From contig CM064713.1 in assembly GCA_032717465.1 (NCBI GenBank), forward strand, positions 8,107,001-8,171,000: DNA of 64,000 nt, written 5' to 3'. The stretch is from Coenobita brevimanus. Its lineage: Eukaryota > Arthropoda > Malacostraca > Decapoda > Coenobitidae. The notes beneath the pieces are model-generated. The model was not told where the DNA came from and did not search any database. It saw only the letters and a program-made list of their open reading frames with translations. This document shows, one piece after another, positions 33,959-44,218 of the stretch. Both the position numbers and the translations under genes were made by a program. Position 1 is the stretch's first letter, and every line of letters begins with the position of its first letter.

Positions 33959-34048
33959 TAACCCTCTGCCAACCCTTTTAGTCGCCTTTTACGACAAGCT
34001 GGGATACTGGGGGGGGGTATTCTTGAAAACCCCCCCTACCCCCAGGGG

Positions 34049-34857
34049 AGGTACAGGAAGTGTATAAATTACTGGAAACTCAAGATGTAAGGAAAGCCCC
34101 AGGACCTGATGGAATTTCTAATTGTGTACTGAAGGAATGCAGAGAACAGCTGGTGGATAAAATTCACAGTTTAATCGTGTGTTCTCTGGAAGAGGGGAAA
34201 GTGCCACAAGAATGGAAGAGGGCGAATGTGGTACCAATTTATAAGGGAGGGAACAGGGAAAAACCCTTGAATTATAGACCAGTGTCTCTAACCAGCATGG
34301 TTGCAAAATTGTGCTAGAGAATCCTGAAAGACAGATGGATAAAATATCTAGAAGAGATGAATATTTTGGCTGAATGTCAGTTTGGATTCAGAAGTGGAAG
34401 ATCATGTGTTTCTAACTTGTTGAGCTTTTACTCAAGAGCGATTGATGTGGTACAGGAGAGAGATGGTTGGGTGGATTGTGTGTACTTAGAGAAGGCCTTT
34501 GACAAGGTACCCCATAAGAGACTAATGTGGAAACTGGAATATATAGGAGGACTGAAGGGGAAACTTCTGGAATGGATGAGAGACTTTTTGAGAGACAGAC
34601 AAATGAGGACAGTACTAAGGGATAGGATGTCTGGATGGAGGGAAGTAACAAGTGGAGTCCCTCAAGGCTCGGTGTTGGCGCCAGTAATGTTCCTGATTTA
34701 CATAAATGATATGGTAGATGGAGTGAACAGTTATGCAAGTCTGTTTGCTGATGATGTAAAGATCTTGAGGAAGTTAGTGGTTGAGGAGGATTGTAAAATA
34801 CTGCAGGAGGATTTGGATAGGATACATGATTGGAGCCGGACGTGGGAAATGAAATTT
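34049..34857 (+). pseudogene. LINE B ORF2, reverse transcriptase core between two RTE-1 copies
   Basis: The RT domain of LINE B copy 1. The frame 34060-34317 reads KLLETQDVRKAPGPDGISNC and GKVPQEWKRANVVPIYKGGN. A stop (TAG at 34315) is followed by the frame 34357-34857: GFRSGRSCVSNLLSFYSRAI, then EKAFDKVPHKRLMWKLE (two codons of the LDLEKAF motif lost), GVPQGSVLAPVMFLIYINDM and the catalytic SLFADDVKIL. It ends at the second RTE-1 insertion. Confidence 0.9.
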
Positions 34858-36799
34858 CTATCTATCTATCCATTGCCAGACGCCTCAATCCCGTTTGGGG
34901 TGGCCACAAACAAATCGCCTCCAAGTCGCCCTGTCCCCCGCCATTTCACTGCCCTGCTCCCAACTCACACCCCCCTCTCTCATATACCTCTCCACCCCAT
35001 CCCTCCATCTCATCCTCGGCCTCCCCCTCCCTCTTCCCCCCTCCCTCTTCCCCCCTCCACCTCACTCACATACACTCTCTTTGTCAGTCTTTCACCCTCC
35101 AGCCTCTCCACATGGCCAAACCACCTCAGTGTGTTCCTCATAACGCTTCCTATCACATCCACATCCACACCACAATGCTCCTTTATATCCTCATTCGTCA
35201 GCCTGTCTCTCCACGTGACTCCACAGGCTCCTCTTAAATAACTCATTTCCACTGCTCTCACTCTTGACTTGTGTCCTTCCAACAATGTCCAAGCTTCACT
35301 TCCGTACATTAGAGTTGGTATCACAATACTGTCATGTAGTAACTTTTTCACTTCCATGCTCACTTCCCTGTTTCTTATCAATGCTTTCAAGGAACCAGCA
35401 ACCTTTCTTCCCTGCTGTACCCTTTCAAGCTCTTCACCCTCCAAACCTCCATCCTTACTCATCACACTACCCAAATACTTAAACGTACTCACATTTTCCA
35501 ATTCCTCACCATCCAACCTCGCTGTACATTCACTAACTTCACCTCTCTCAGAGACCATCACTTTACTCTTCCCTACATTCACCTTTAGGTTCCGTTTCTT
35601 ACACACTGTCTCAAACTCATCCACCAAGCCTTGCAGCTCCCCTTCATCTTCACTCAACAACACAGTATCATCTGCAAACAACAGTACAGGGAGTTTCCAA
35701 ACACTATCCTCTTTCACCAGGGCCACTCCAACATCCACTACCCTACCTTGTACCTCTTTTATTACCCCATCCATGTACAGATTGAACAACCATGGAGACA
35801 TGACACATCCCTGTTTCAACCCAACTTTCAAAGAGAAAAATTCACTTAGTTCACCATCCACACGCACTGCAGCCTTCGCACCATCGTACATACTCTTCAC
35901 AGCATTCAACAACTTCCCATCTACTCCATATATTCTTAACACTTTCCACAATCCTTGTCTATCCACCCTGTCATATGCTTTCTCCAAATCCATGAAAGCT
36001 GCATACAACTTCTTTCCCTTCTCTAGAAACTTTTCCACTACAGATCTAAGAATGAATATCTGATCTGCACAACCTCTTCCCTTCCTAAAGCCTCCCTGTT
36101 CTTCTCCAACTAATTTCTCTGTTCTTTCTCTAACTCTGTCTATAAGTATCCTACCATACACTTTTCCTATTATACTAAAAAGACAAATGCCCATATGATT
36201 ACCACACACTTCTTTTTCCCCTTTTCCTTTGTACAAGGGAATAATTATACCTGACTTCCAATCCTCCGGGACTCTACCTTCCTCCCAGGCCAATCTGCAC
36301 ATCTTCCACATCCATTCTACTACTATCTCTCCCCCATGCTTCAGCATTTCACCACACACTCCATCAATTCCTGGGTCTTTCCCCGATTTAACTTTCTTCA
36401 TTGCTTCCACAACTTCTATCCTACTGATTTCTTCCTGTCTTCTCACTTCCCTCCTTCTCCCAGCCATTCCCCAGCCACTTATACTCGCATTACTTCCATC
36501 CTCTACGTTCAACAATTCCTTAAAGTGTTCTCTCCATCTATTAACTTTTTCTCCCTTCTCCACTAGCAATCTACCATTTTTATCTTTCACTCCCCTGCTA
36601 ACTTCACTTCCACCCTGTCTTACTCTTTTCACTTCTCTCCAGAACATTTTCTTACAGTCCCTCCACTTTACACTCAAATTCCTTCCAAATTCCTCATCCA
36701 CTCTCTTCTTACTCTCTCTTACTAATCTTTTCACCTCTCTCTTTCTTTCCAAATATAACTCTCTCTTCAGCCTCTCAACTTCTTCCACGCCTCTATTTC
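34858..36799 (-). mobile_element. RTE-1 LINE copy A2, 5'-truncated, in LINE B
   Basis: Inserted in the RT region of LINE B with target duplication TGAAATTT at 34850-34857 and 36800-36807. The minus frame 35010-36851 is open for about 590 RTE-1 codons, from NRGVEEVERLKRELYLERKR through LLFADDTVLLSEDEGELQGL to RLEGERLTKRVYVSE. A short duplication of CCCTCTTCCCCCCTC near 35030 shifts the last part out of frame. The endonuclease is absent through 5' truncation. Confidence 0.93.
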
Positions 36800-37510
36800 T
36801 GAAATTTAATGTAAAGAAATGTAAAATATTGGATATGGGTAAAAGTACCAAGAGGCCATCACTGAATTATTTGTTGGGTAATGAATTAATCACAAAAATG
36901 AGAGAAGAGAAAGATTCGAGAGTGCTGGTCCAAGATAGTTTGTCACCAGAAAAGCACATTAACAAGATAGTTGGAGAGACATAAACTCTTGACTAACATA
37001 AGAGTAGCATTTCATTATATGGATGAGGAGATGATGAAAAAATTGATAGTGGCCATGATCTGCCCTAGGTTAGAATATGCAGCGGTAGTGTGGTCCCCAC
37101 ACAAAAAGAAAGATTTAAACAAGGTTGAGAGAATACAAAGAACAGCAACCAAGATGGTCCCCAGTCTGGCAGACCTGTCATACAGAGAGAAGCTGGAAAA
37201 GCTGAATTTGCCTTCCTTGGAGGAAAGGAGAAAGAGGGGAGACATGATTCCAGTGTTCAGGACCATGGTGGGAGTAGATAAAATTGACAAAGAAGATCTG
37301 TTTGTATGGGATAAGAGAGCAACAAGAGGACACAGAATGAAATTGAAAAAGTCAAGCTGCTTGAAGGATATCAAGAAATATAGCTTTCCTTACAGAAGTA
37401 TAGACTTATGGAATAGCCTGGACAAAGAGATCGTCCAGTCTAAAAACTTAAATGAGTTTAAAGCTAAATTTGACTTATTGAGAAACAGCAACGGAAACCC
37501 ACGAGCATAG
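36800..37510 (+). pseudogene. LINE B ORF2 C-terminal part
   Basis: Continues the RT after the A2 insertion (KCKILDMGKSTKRPSLNYLL, VLVQDSLSPEKHINKIVGET). One frame change near 36985 leads to a long open stretch, 36971-37510: IRVAFHYMDEEMMKKLIVAM, YAAVVWSPHKKKDLNKVERI, and the conserved end block KKYSFPYRSIDLWNSLDKEI. The 3' UTR follows to the (CA)n tail. Confidence 0.88.
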
Positions 37511-37689
37511 CACATTCCGTGTATATCACAATTCGGTATATTAGGTAAATACTTAAATATTTGGAACGACTTAGACGAAGAGGTGGTGCATGAAAAAAAC
37601 ATTCATGTGTGTAAAGGTAGACTTGATAAATGTGGATTTGGAGACAGGACAACATGAGCATTGCTCAATTCCTGTATACTACAAATAGG

Positions 37690-37690
37690 T

Positions 37691-37747
<57 letters not shown>
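37690..37747. repeat. (AC)n microsatellite, LINE B tail
   Basis: Uninterrupted AC tract of about 55 bp directly after TACAAATAGGTAA, the family B terminus. LINE H resumes immediately after it. Confidence 0.95.
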
Positions 37748-37751
<4 letters not shown>

Positions 37752-38650
37752 CCTTGCTGTAACATACAGTACATCAGTCTCATTTAAACAGTACATCACA
37801 GACATGAAAAATAGATTAACACTGACTCAATCCCTTAAGATCTCTTGCCCATATATGATTTGGACACAACAAAGAAACCACCACCACAGTATACAAATGA
37901 TATACTGTATACATTCAGTGATGAATTATGCAAGCCCTGCTTGGGCTTCTAACCATACTAAAACACACTACAACACTCTACAGGCCATACAGAACAAGGC
38001 CCTAAAAATACTCACAGGCTGCACAGCTACTACACCCACAGACCACCTGCACCAAGAAACCGAAGTCCTCAAAGTGAAGGGTCATCCAGACATGAGAGGC
38101 ACCCAAGTTCTTGCTGCAGCCTCCACAAACCCAAACCATGCACTACACTACATGGCAGCACATCCACACACACACCAAGGAACATCAAAACAACACCCAG
38201 GACATGATATCATACACAAATACTGTCATCTCTTCCCCCCTCGTCCACCTCAAACCAGCTTCCAGAAACATATCTATGCTTAAATCACTCGCCGCTTCAT
38301 TCAGTCACTCAAAGACAATGCACAGCTGCATGCACGGCCTCCTGATATCCACCTTCTGAATCCTATCACCCTTGTGAGGATAGGGTCCACCTGGCCAGGC
38401 TGAGTTGTGGGCATCATCCAGCCCTCTTAAGTTGTCAGAAGAGGCTGGATGACACTGTCGCTGATGCCTGTCCAGGATGCAACACAGCACCCCATACTAT
38501 TACGCACATTATGGAAGACTGCATTGCACACAATCACCTACGCCAACAACACAACACACACTCCTTGAGAGCTCTGAGGGAAAGCCCGGTCTCGGCCGTG
38601 GCCCTCCTTAGGGACTCAGGACTGTTCAGCCAGACTGACTAGGGAACAAC
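37748..38650 (+). pseudogene. LINE family H, C-terminal part after the LINE B insertion
   Basis: Resumes LINE H from 27464. It reads KILAVTYSTSVSFKQYITDM, VMNYASPAWASNHTKTHYNT, LQAIQNKALKILTGCTATTP and HLHQETEVLKVKGHPDMRGT, the post-RT region typical of this LINE type. A later CPGCNTAPYYYAHYGRLHCT-like stretch near 38470-38530 has a Cys/His pattern but shifts frame. It ends with TACTACTACTAC near 38649. Frames 37804-38283 and 38111-38359 are the largest pieces. Confidence 0.82.
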
Positions 38651-38736
38651 TACTACTACTACTATCTCAAGCATTCAGGCAGTCAGGTCATCTCGCATGT
38701 TATTGCCCACTGGTTTACATGTTATTGGTGAGTGCT

Positions 38737-39015
38737 TATCTATCTGTCTATAGCCAGACGCCATTATCCCGAATGGGGTGGCCATTTGACTCTGAGTTGG
38801 ATTTTCTGTGGGGAGGGACACTAACCGTCCACCAGCCCAGTTGTTGACACATGGTGAAAATGTATGGGTTGGTTATATGGTTACTACCCAGTGTTGTAAA
38901 TTATTTCCTTTGCTTACAGGAAACTGTTAGGATTGTCACGTAATGTAAAACCACCTGAAAAGGAGAGAAGCATAGGGTTTTAAAAAGTGACAGGAAAGGT
39001 GGGAGAAATAAGAAT
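38737..39015 (-). mobile_element. SINE with RTE-1-derived body, second copy
   Basis: Reverse-oriented relative of the SINE at 9056-9415, with tail CTATAGACAGATAG on the minus strand, then TGGCCACCCCATTCGGGATA, then GGTGGACGGTTAGTGTCCCT. The head shares TTTACATTACGTGACAA and TTTCTCCCACCTTTCCTGTC with the first copy. It lies about 315 bp upstream of the RTEL1 39.3-kb exon. Confidence 0.65.
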
Positions 39016-39331
39016 TCATAAAATGACTCTGTGTAGTCATTTTATTAATTTTTCTGTGAATCATGGCAGTTTACAGGATATTTTAGCTAAAGAACACATT
39101 ACCAGGCACACCAAATGATGCTCTTCACATCTGTAAGAAAAAAAAAATCGATTTTCAAAATTGAAAAAAATGCCCCAGGTTCAGCCTGTGGTGCACACGA
39201 ATGTACTACTTCATCGTCATTGAAGGTTTAAATACTATGTTCTTCCTTCCAGCATTATTTAGGCTGTCCACTAAAAGTCTCTGAGACTCAGATTTTGCCC
39301 TGTATGAATGATGTCTGCTTTTCCTTCACAG

Positions 39332-39519
39332 CTTCCTCAGCCAGAATCCAAGAAAGTTCAAGGAGAGCCATTAATAAGGGCCAAATATGAGCCTCCTACT
39401 ACCGACCTTCCTCCTGTACCAGCCCAGGGACTTCAGGCTGTTCCGACCCGTCCAGTTTTGTCAGAAGGAGCCAAGAAGAAGCTGGCAGAGGCTCGGGCTA
39501 GCTATGACACAGACTACAG
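39332..39519 (+). CDS. RTEL1: Putative next RTEL1 exon, post-helicase linker
   Basis: This is a 188-bp candidate exon. It follows a clean acceptor (TTTTCCTTCACAG ending at 39331) and ends at a GT donor at 39520 (CTACAG|GTATAG). It enters in phase 0, matching the phase-0 end of the upstream exon, and leaves with two bases of a codon. It encodes 62 full codons of a proline-rich, charged segment (LPQPESKKVQGEPLIRAKYE early, then GAKKKLAEARASYDTDY). Such low-conservation linker is expected after the RTEL1 helicase core and before the harmonin-like domains. It resembles none of the repeats around it. Assignment to RTEL1 rests on strand, phase, splice sites and composition, not on recognisable homology; another gene's exon is possible. 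Confidence 0.55.
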
Positions 39520-39549
39520 GTATAGCTCTTTTACCCTCACAGTACACCC

Positions 39550-39812
39550 TCATCCCACACCAGGCAGAGTACCCCCTCCTCCCCAGACATCATATTTTGT
39601 TCACCAGCAGTTGCCCTCAGCATTACCTGACAAACAGACTCTAAACTCACTACTAATCATCTCCCGACTTTTATCACTATAACAGTACAATCCTTAATAG
39701 AACGATCATGCCTCACGTACACCAATTACAAGAAAACAGACTGAACAGACTTCACAGAAGAAACAGAACAGCACTTCAGCACACATAGCAACACACCCAT
39801 CACCAATATTTG
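39550..39812 (+). mobile_element. LINE H endonuclease fragment after the RTEL1 exon
   Basis: A short decayed piece. Codons for SSPDIIFCSP, then (after frame changes) ITTKT/ILNRTI and NYKKTD, correspond to SPDITFCSPN...HTYINYKRANWE in the 25.8-kb H copy. Confidence 0.6.
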
Positions 39813-39831
39813 TTTTGTTACCTTTTGTTTA

Positions 39832-40560
39832 TAAAGGCTCCAACACATTCACATGCATCAACCTTGGTCACCTAATGTCGGCTCTCCATGCTGCTCGATC
39901 TCTGGCATCCCCCCTGTTCAGTCCATTATCACTGAGGTCACACTCTGTAACCTCGTGATTTTCATTTTTATTTTATTTTTATTTTTTTTTCAACAACGCT
40001 ACGCAACTACATTCACACATGTTGCTTTCCTTATCCATTTTTCATCCCCCCATTCTCTCCACATGCCCATACAATCTCGATCTACCCCTCCTCATCACAA
40101 TACCAATCATCCCTCCTCTCAGCTGTTGTATAAACTAGCCCCCCGGGCCTCGCATTCAGCCTAATCATTGTCACCTCTGTACATTTGAGCCTACAATTAT
40201 CCTCTTCCTTTGCTGCCCAGGTCTCACTACCATACAGATATACACTCCTAACACATGCTGCATACAAAGATTCCTTACCACAGAGGGAAAGCCCTCTCAG
40301 TGTCAGGAGAGGCAACAGCTCCCTGAACATCTTCCAACCACTCCTCACTCCAGCCACACCTCCATCACAAAACATTTCATCAAAGAACAAAACTCTTCCA
40401 CACACTCAAGGGACTCACCAGGAAGATCAGTCCTTTTATGCCTGACAATCTCCACAAGCTCACAGCATTACATCGTTCACAAGAAACCGGCATTATCTCA
40501 TAGTCTATCCCAAATACCAATACCTCTCATAGGTACCCACATATTACAGATATTACATCT
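39832..40560 (-). pseudogene. RTE-2 LINE 3' end, decayed
   Basis: Minus-strand RTE-2. The 3' terminus near 39832-39910 matches the end of the 30.6-kb copy (TAAAGGCTCCAACA on the + strand, CCTTGGTCACCTAATG). The frame 40082-40405 encodes the C-terminal region (VRSGWKMFRELLPLLTLRGL, SVYLYGSETWAAKEED). Further upstream a degraded Cys-rich segment and a VECVEEFCSL-type motif are recognisable. Several frameshifts. Confidence 0.8.
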
Positions 40561-40639
40561 TCATCATCATCATCCGGACCTCCTTTCCCACCCTATCGAA
40601 TGATGTTTAGCCAATAAATGGCCGCAGGCGCCGTTTGAG

Positions 40640-41290
40640 CGTGGCTTATAAAAAACTGCAAAAATTTGGGGGAAGTGAACAAACATTCTGAACATCTTCA
40701 GACTGACCTACACTACACTCCCATATACCCCATCAAACAGTTCAGAGCCTGCTGCTGTGATGAGTGGATTTTCAATTTTTTCACTCCTGGCCATGCCTAA
40801 ACAAGCACAACTACACCAATTATCTTGACCCAGGCAGAACTTATCATCTTTGTCCTCTCTTGCAAAACACACAACCACCTGTTTACGATTATGAAGTAAT
40901 ACAGGCACAAACAAAAAAGACATGATAATAAGTGAAAAATACATTTTTGTCTTGGTATCTATACCTATTTACTCAGGTTTAATGTAATGATTTGGATCAT
41001 TAGATGCAGTGCAACTTGTAGAAAACTGTGAAAACTTCTGGGAAGTGAACTAAAATCTTGGACATGAGACTGACCTTGACTTCACCCTCTCACATATCAT
41101 CTGTCAGTTCACCACCTGCCGTCATCATGAGTGGATGTATGAATTTTTCGCTCGTTGCCGTGCCTAAAAACACATAGTTACACCCATTATCTCGACCCAG
41201 ACAGAAAATACAATCTTTTTCCTCCCTTGCAAAACACACACAACCACCCTGCTTATGAGACAGCAATATATATTGCGAAAATAACAAGGT
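40640..41290. repeat. Two diverged tandem units of about 370 bp
   Basis: Units start near 40653 and 41025 and share AACTG..AAAA.TT..GGGAAGTGAAC, AGACTGACCT, CTGTGATGAGTGGAT/CATCATGAGTGGATG, CCTCTCTTGCAAAACACACA and more. Both contain the same minus-strand open frame (40708-40944 and 41090-41287) with shared CFARE-KD--FCLG-DN-C pattern and SEK..-PL. No protein family was recognised. Confidence 0.65.
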
Positions 41291-42071
41291 AAAATGATAA
41301 AGATGAACGTAAAATGATAGAGAAATATGAACATGTTATGACGGAAAAAATACGTTTTCCCCTGTCTGTAAACGTATTTATTTCTGCTTTGTCTCTGTAT
41401 TCATAATAATTAGACGTATTCTTAGTTCTGAAACTGCATTACGATTCTATTGTTAGCCGTGCTTGTGGTGTGGGAGCTCGAAGTTGCAACTCAACTTCCG
41501 TATTGCTAATAGGATCTGACCCTCCACTTTGTTCTCCCATAGCAGAGCCTAGCCTCGGAGGACGTGCAGTTTTCTCATTTAGTACTGAAAAGTCAACCTT
41601 TTCGCTCCCTTTTCCTAGCATGGGCACAACGATAACGTAAAAAATAACTCAAAACTACCATAAGCATATTTTATATCAAATTGGTGAAAAAGTATTCATA
41701 AAAATTTCTTTCCAGCCATTCCTAACATGTTATGTACTTAAATCATCTGATATCATCATATCTCACAAATGCGCAACATTTCAGCACCATTCGCATTGTT
41801 TTGGGAGGTAAAAAAAAAATAACAACACCTGCCTAGTTGCATTGCAGCAGCGCCCCTGGGTGGCGGATATTGGTTGCCGATATTTCTGCAACTTTTGCAC
41901 TCCATTGCAAGCCACAAAATTCATCTAGGAAGCTGGGATTTGCACTGTTAGGTGCATCTGAACTTTCTCTTCAATATGGCAAGAAAAAAAAAAAAAAATG
42001 AAACTTAAAAAAATGGCCTTGGTGTCACCTTAGCATGCACGGAAAATTCCAGGACTTGAGCCATGGAGGGG
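41291..42071. mobile_element. Possible right end of another piggyBac-like element
   Basis: At 42072-42075 a TTAA is preceded by sequence that reads CCCCTCCATGGCTCAAGTCC on the minus strand, the style of the piggyBac-like ends elsewhere in the window. No matching left end was found, so the element may be truncated or include the tandem units to its left. No transposase ORF. The rest of 41291-42071 is AT-rich and unassigned. Confidence 0.35.
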
Positions 42072-42075
42072 TTAA

Positions 42076-42995
42076 AAAGGGGTGCTGAACCCTTGATCAT
42101 GCACTTCTCCTCACAACATTCATCCAGCCAGTTCGATCTCTTGTCACACCCCTAGCCTCACCGACTTCCATACCTCTCTTCCTCACACACTCATCCATTA
42201 TATCCCTCCACCTTCTCCTTGGCCATACCTTGCCTCCTCCCTCCATCAAATTCACTCAGATATACCTTTTTCACCACTCTGTTGTTATCCATATCTCCTC
42301 ATGACCATACCATCTCAGTACACTTTCTTCGATTCTGGTGTTCACAGACTTCCTCACTCCACATCTTTCATGAATCACATTACAATATTTCGTATCCTAT
42401 CCACTCTTTATACTCCATATACATTCCTCAGCAGTCCCATCTCCACTGCTCTCTTTCTTGACTTTTCATTTTCTTGCTACGCCATAGTCTCACATCCATA
42501 TGTTAAAGTTGGCACTAACACTCTTCCATGTAAGCCTCTTGCAGCTGCAACACTATAGCCTCTGTTTCTCATCAAGGTCGTCATAGCACTAGCTACTTTC
42601 CTTCCTTGTGTCACTTTCCTTTTCACTTCTTTTACGAATTTTCCTCTCTCTTTTTTATCACTGTACCCAGGTATTTGAACTCTCTCACCAGGTCCAGTCT
42701 CTCTCTGTTCACTGTGACATCACACTGGGAGTCACCTTCTCTCTCAGTAACTATCGCTTTACTCTTTTCTACATTTACTCTGAAGGCACAACGCTCGCAG
42801 ATATCAGCAAAACTCTTCCCTAGTCTGCCAATTTCTTGTCAAGTATTTGCAAGTAGTACTGCATCATCAGCATACAACAAATTTGAAATATTTCATCCAT
42901 CACCATTCATTACTAATGCCATCGCTCTTTCCATTCCTTGTGTTTTTACTTCTCTCATACGGCTACCACAAATTGACGTAGGACCTCCCCCCACG
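42076..42995 (-). pseudogene. RTE-3 LINE, RT end and C-terminal part
   Basis: A third RTE-type family on the minus strand. Near 42780-42900 the frame gives YADDAVLLANT-like sequence and CERCAFRVNVEKSKAIV. Near 42600-42700 it gives LVREFKYLGT, VTQGRKVASAMTTLMRNRGY, then GRVLVPTLTYGCETMA at about 42470-42530. Downstream codons are interrupted by stops (EVW..VRLGV.QEIERTGWM near 42130-42180). The 3' end abuts TTAA at 42072. Confidence 0.72.
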
Positions 42996-43009
42996 AGGTA
43001 TTAAAAAAC

Positions 43010-44218
43010 ACTGAAATCATAGTATATCACAATGTTTATTCATGAAATACCATTCATTAATATGAAATCATGTTTCCCTTGTTTTTCAGGACCAGTTGCA
43101 TGCATTTTGGCATGGAATCACTTAGATCTCAAAAGTAATCTAAGGACATTTCTTTGCACCAAACATTTGTCAGTTCAGTCTCGTGGTTGTCCAGATTGGG
43201 TGTCTTCATCTCTGCCATGATTTTCTTCATCTTTGCCCAGCAGTTTTCTATCAGATTTAGATTGGGACTGTTGCCAGGCCAGTCGAGGACCTCAGTCCGA
43301 TTATCCTGAAGCCATTTTGTCACCTTTCTTGACTTGTGACATGGAGCTGAATCATGCATGAAAAAGTCGCACCCAGGAATAACAAAAAAGTTTAACAAAT
43401 GATCTTTCAGAACTTGAATGTACTGGCCACCATTCATCATCAAGTTCTTAGGAAGAAAGTAGAGGCCTCCCCTTCCCATTTCACCTGAGAAACTCCCCCA
43501 TACCATTACTGATTGAGGGTGTGTAACAGTCAACACCGTGTAAGCAGGGTCATATCGACTACGGGAGACCGGGCAACGAACCTTGGCAGAACACACTTGG
43601 AACACTTGAAATGTGCTTTCATCGGAACACATAACTTTTCTTCACTCATCTGATGTCCAGTGTGCATACTTCTTGGCAAACTGAATGTGCTGCTTCTTCA
43701 TGCGGTCAGTGAGAAGTGGTTTCTTGGCTTTGGTGGGGCTTGGCAAACCCAGCTCCTTCTGCAAGCGATGTTGGGTAGTTCGAATTGAGATGTCTTGTAA
43801 CAGCTGGGGATGCATTCTCTTCAATTCTGCAGCTGTCAGTCAAGGATTCTTGATTACTTCCCTCATCAGAAGCGTATCTATACCTCTGGAAGTCATTCTC
43901 TTCTTTCCACTGCCATGCTTGCACAGCAGGTGGCAGGCTGCGCACTGCAGCAAGATTCTTCATGACTGTCGACTTTACAAGTCCAGTACGTTCACAAATC
44001 GTATTGATAGAGACATTATCCTGCTCCATGCAATGGTACGGACCCTCTGATCCCTTGAGCAGTACTTTCCAGGCATGACAACTCGACTCTAGGAAAGTAA
44101 CAGGGCAAACAATAATGCATACGAAAAAGAGGGAGGTGCAAGTGTACTAGTACCTCTGCGATCCAGACTCTTACGTAGTCAAAAGGGGCAAAAATCAAGC
44201 CACTAGTGATGACCACTG
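43010..44218 (-). pseudogene. Decayed Tc1-like transposase, DD34E
   Basis: Minus-strand transposase in several frames. The N-terminal helix-turn-helix lies at about 43900-44029 (NVSINTICERTGLVKSTVMK). The middle part is at 43642-43824 (RTTQHRLQKELGLPSPTKAK, IQFAKKYAHW). The catalytic part is at 43129-43632: CSDESTF (first Asp), HDSAPCHKSRKV (second Asp) and LNLIENCWAKMKK (Glu). Thirty-four residues separate the second Asp and the Glu, as in classical Tc1 and unlike the DD35E element at 14.7 kb. At least two frame changes inactivate it. The right end may be CAGTGGTCATCACTAGTGGC at 44218 (minus strand); the left end was not fixed. Confidence 0.85.

Larger units (their letters stand above)
30145..34048 (-). 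mobile_element. RTE-1 LINE copy A1, full length, carrying an RTE-2 insertion
   Basis: Full-length RTE-1 inserted in LINE B. Target duplication AGGTACAG at 30137-30144 and 34049-34056, extendable to GGAGGTACAG. The 5' end (right side) is CCCCCTGGGG...GGTTTTCAAGAA and the 3' end (left) is the GCCAGACGCC terminus with TATC/GATA units. Without the RTE-2 insert (30638-31347) it is about 3.2 kb, matching the 56.3-59.4 kb copy. The coding part is nearly intact. Confidence 0.93.
27465..37747 (+). mobile_element. LINE family B copy 1, near full length, heavily interrupted
   Basis: A CR1/Jockey-like LINE from the 5' UTR (27465-27718) to a (CA)n tail (37690-37747). It is inserted in LINE H and itself carries a SINE (28132-28356) and two RTE-1 copies (30145-34048 and 34858-36799). 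Without these it is about 4.2 kb. ORF1 begins at 27719. ORF2 starts near 28935. RT motifs lie at 34060-34860 (KAPGPDGISN, GVPQGSVLAP, SLFADDVKIL) and the C-terminal part at 36800-37510. An internal deletion near 29325 removes the endonuclease GDFN block, so the copy cannot be autonomous. Confidence 0.9.
12433..39331 (+). other. RTEL1: 26.9-kb RTEL1 intron packed with nested transposons
   Basis: If the two exons are neighbours, this is one phase-0 intron bounded by GT at 12433 and AG at 39331. It holds LINE families B, D and H, RTE-1 and RTE-2, an intact Tc1-like transposon, a piggyBac-like element, pogo/Tigger-like pieces and a 5S-derived SINE. I see no additional exon-like ORF inside it, although a short exon without a motif would escape notice. 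Confidence 0.5.

Noticed and set aside
42976..43010. Exact left terminus of the decayed Tc1-like element
   Set aside because: No inverted match to the candidate right end CAGTGGTCATC at 44218 could be found, so the boundary was left approximate.
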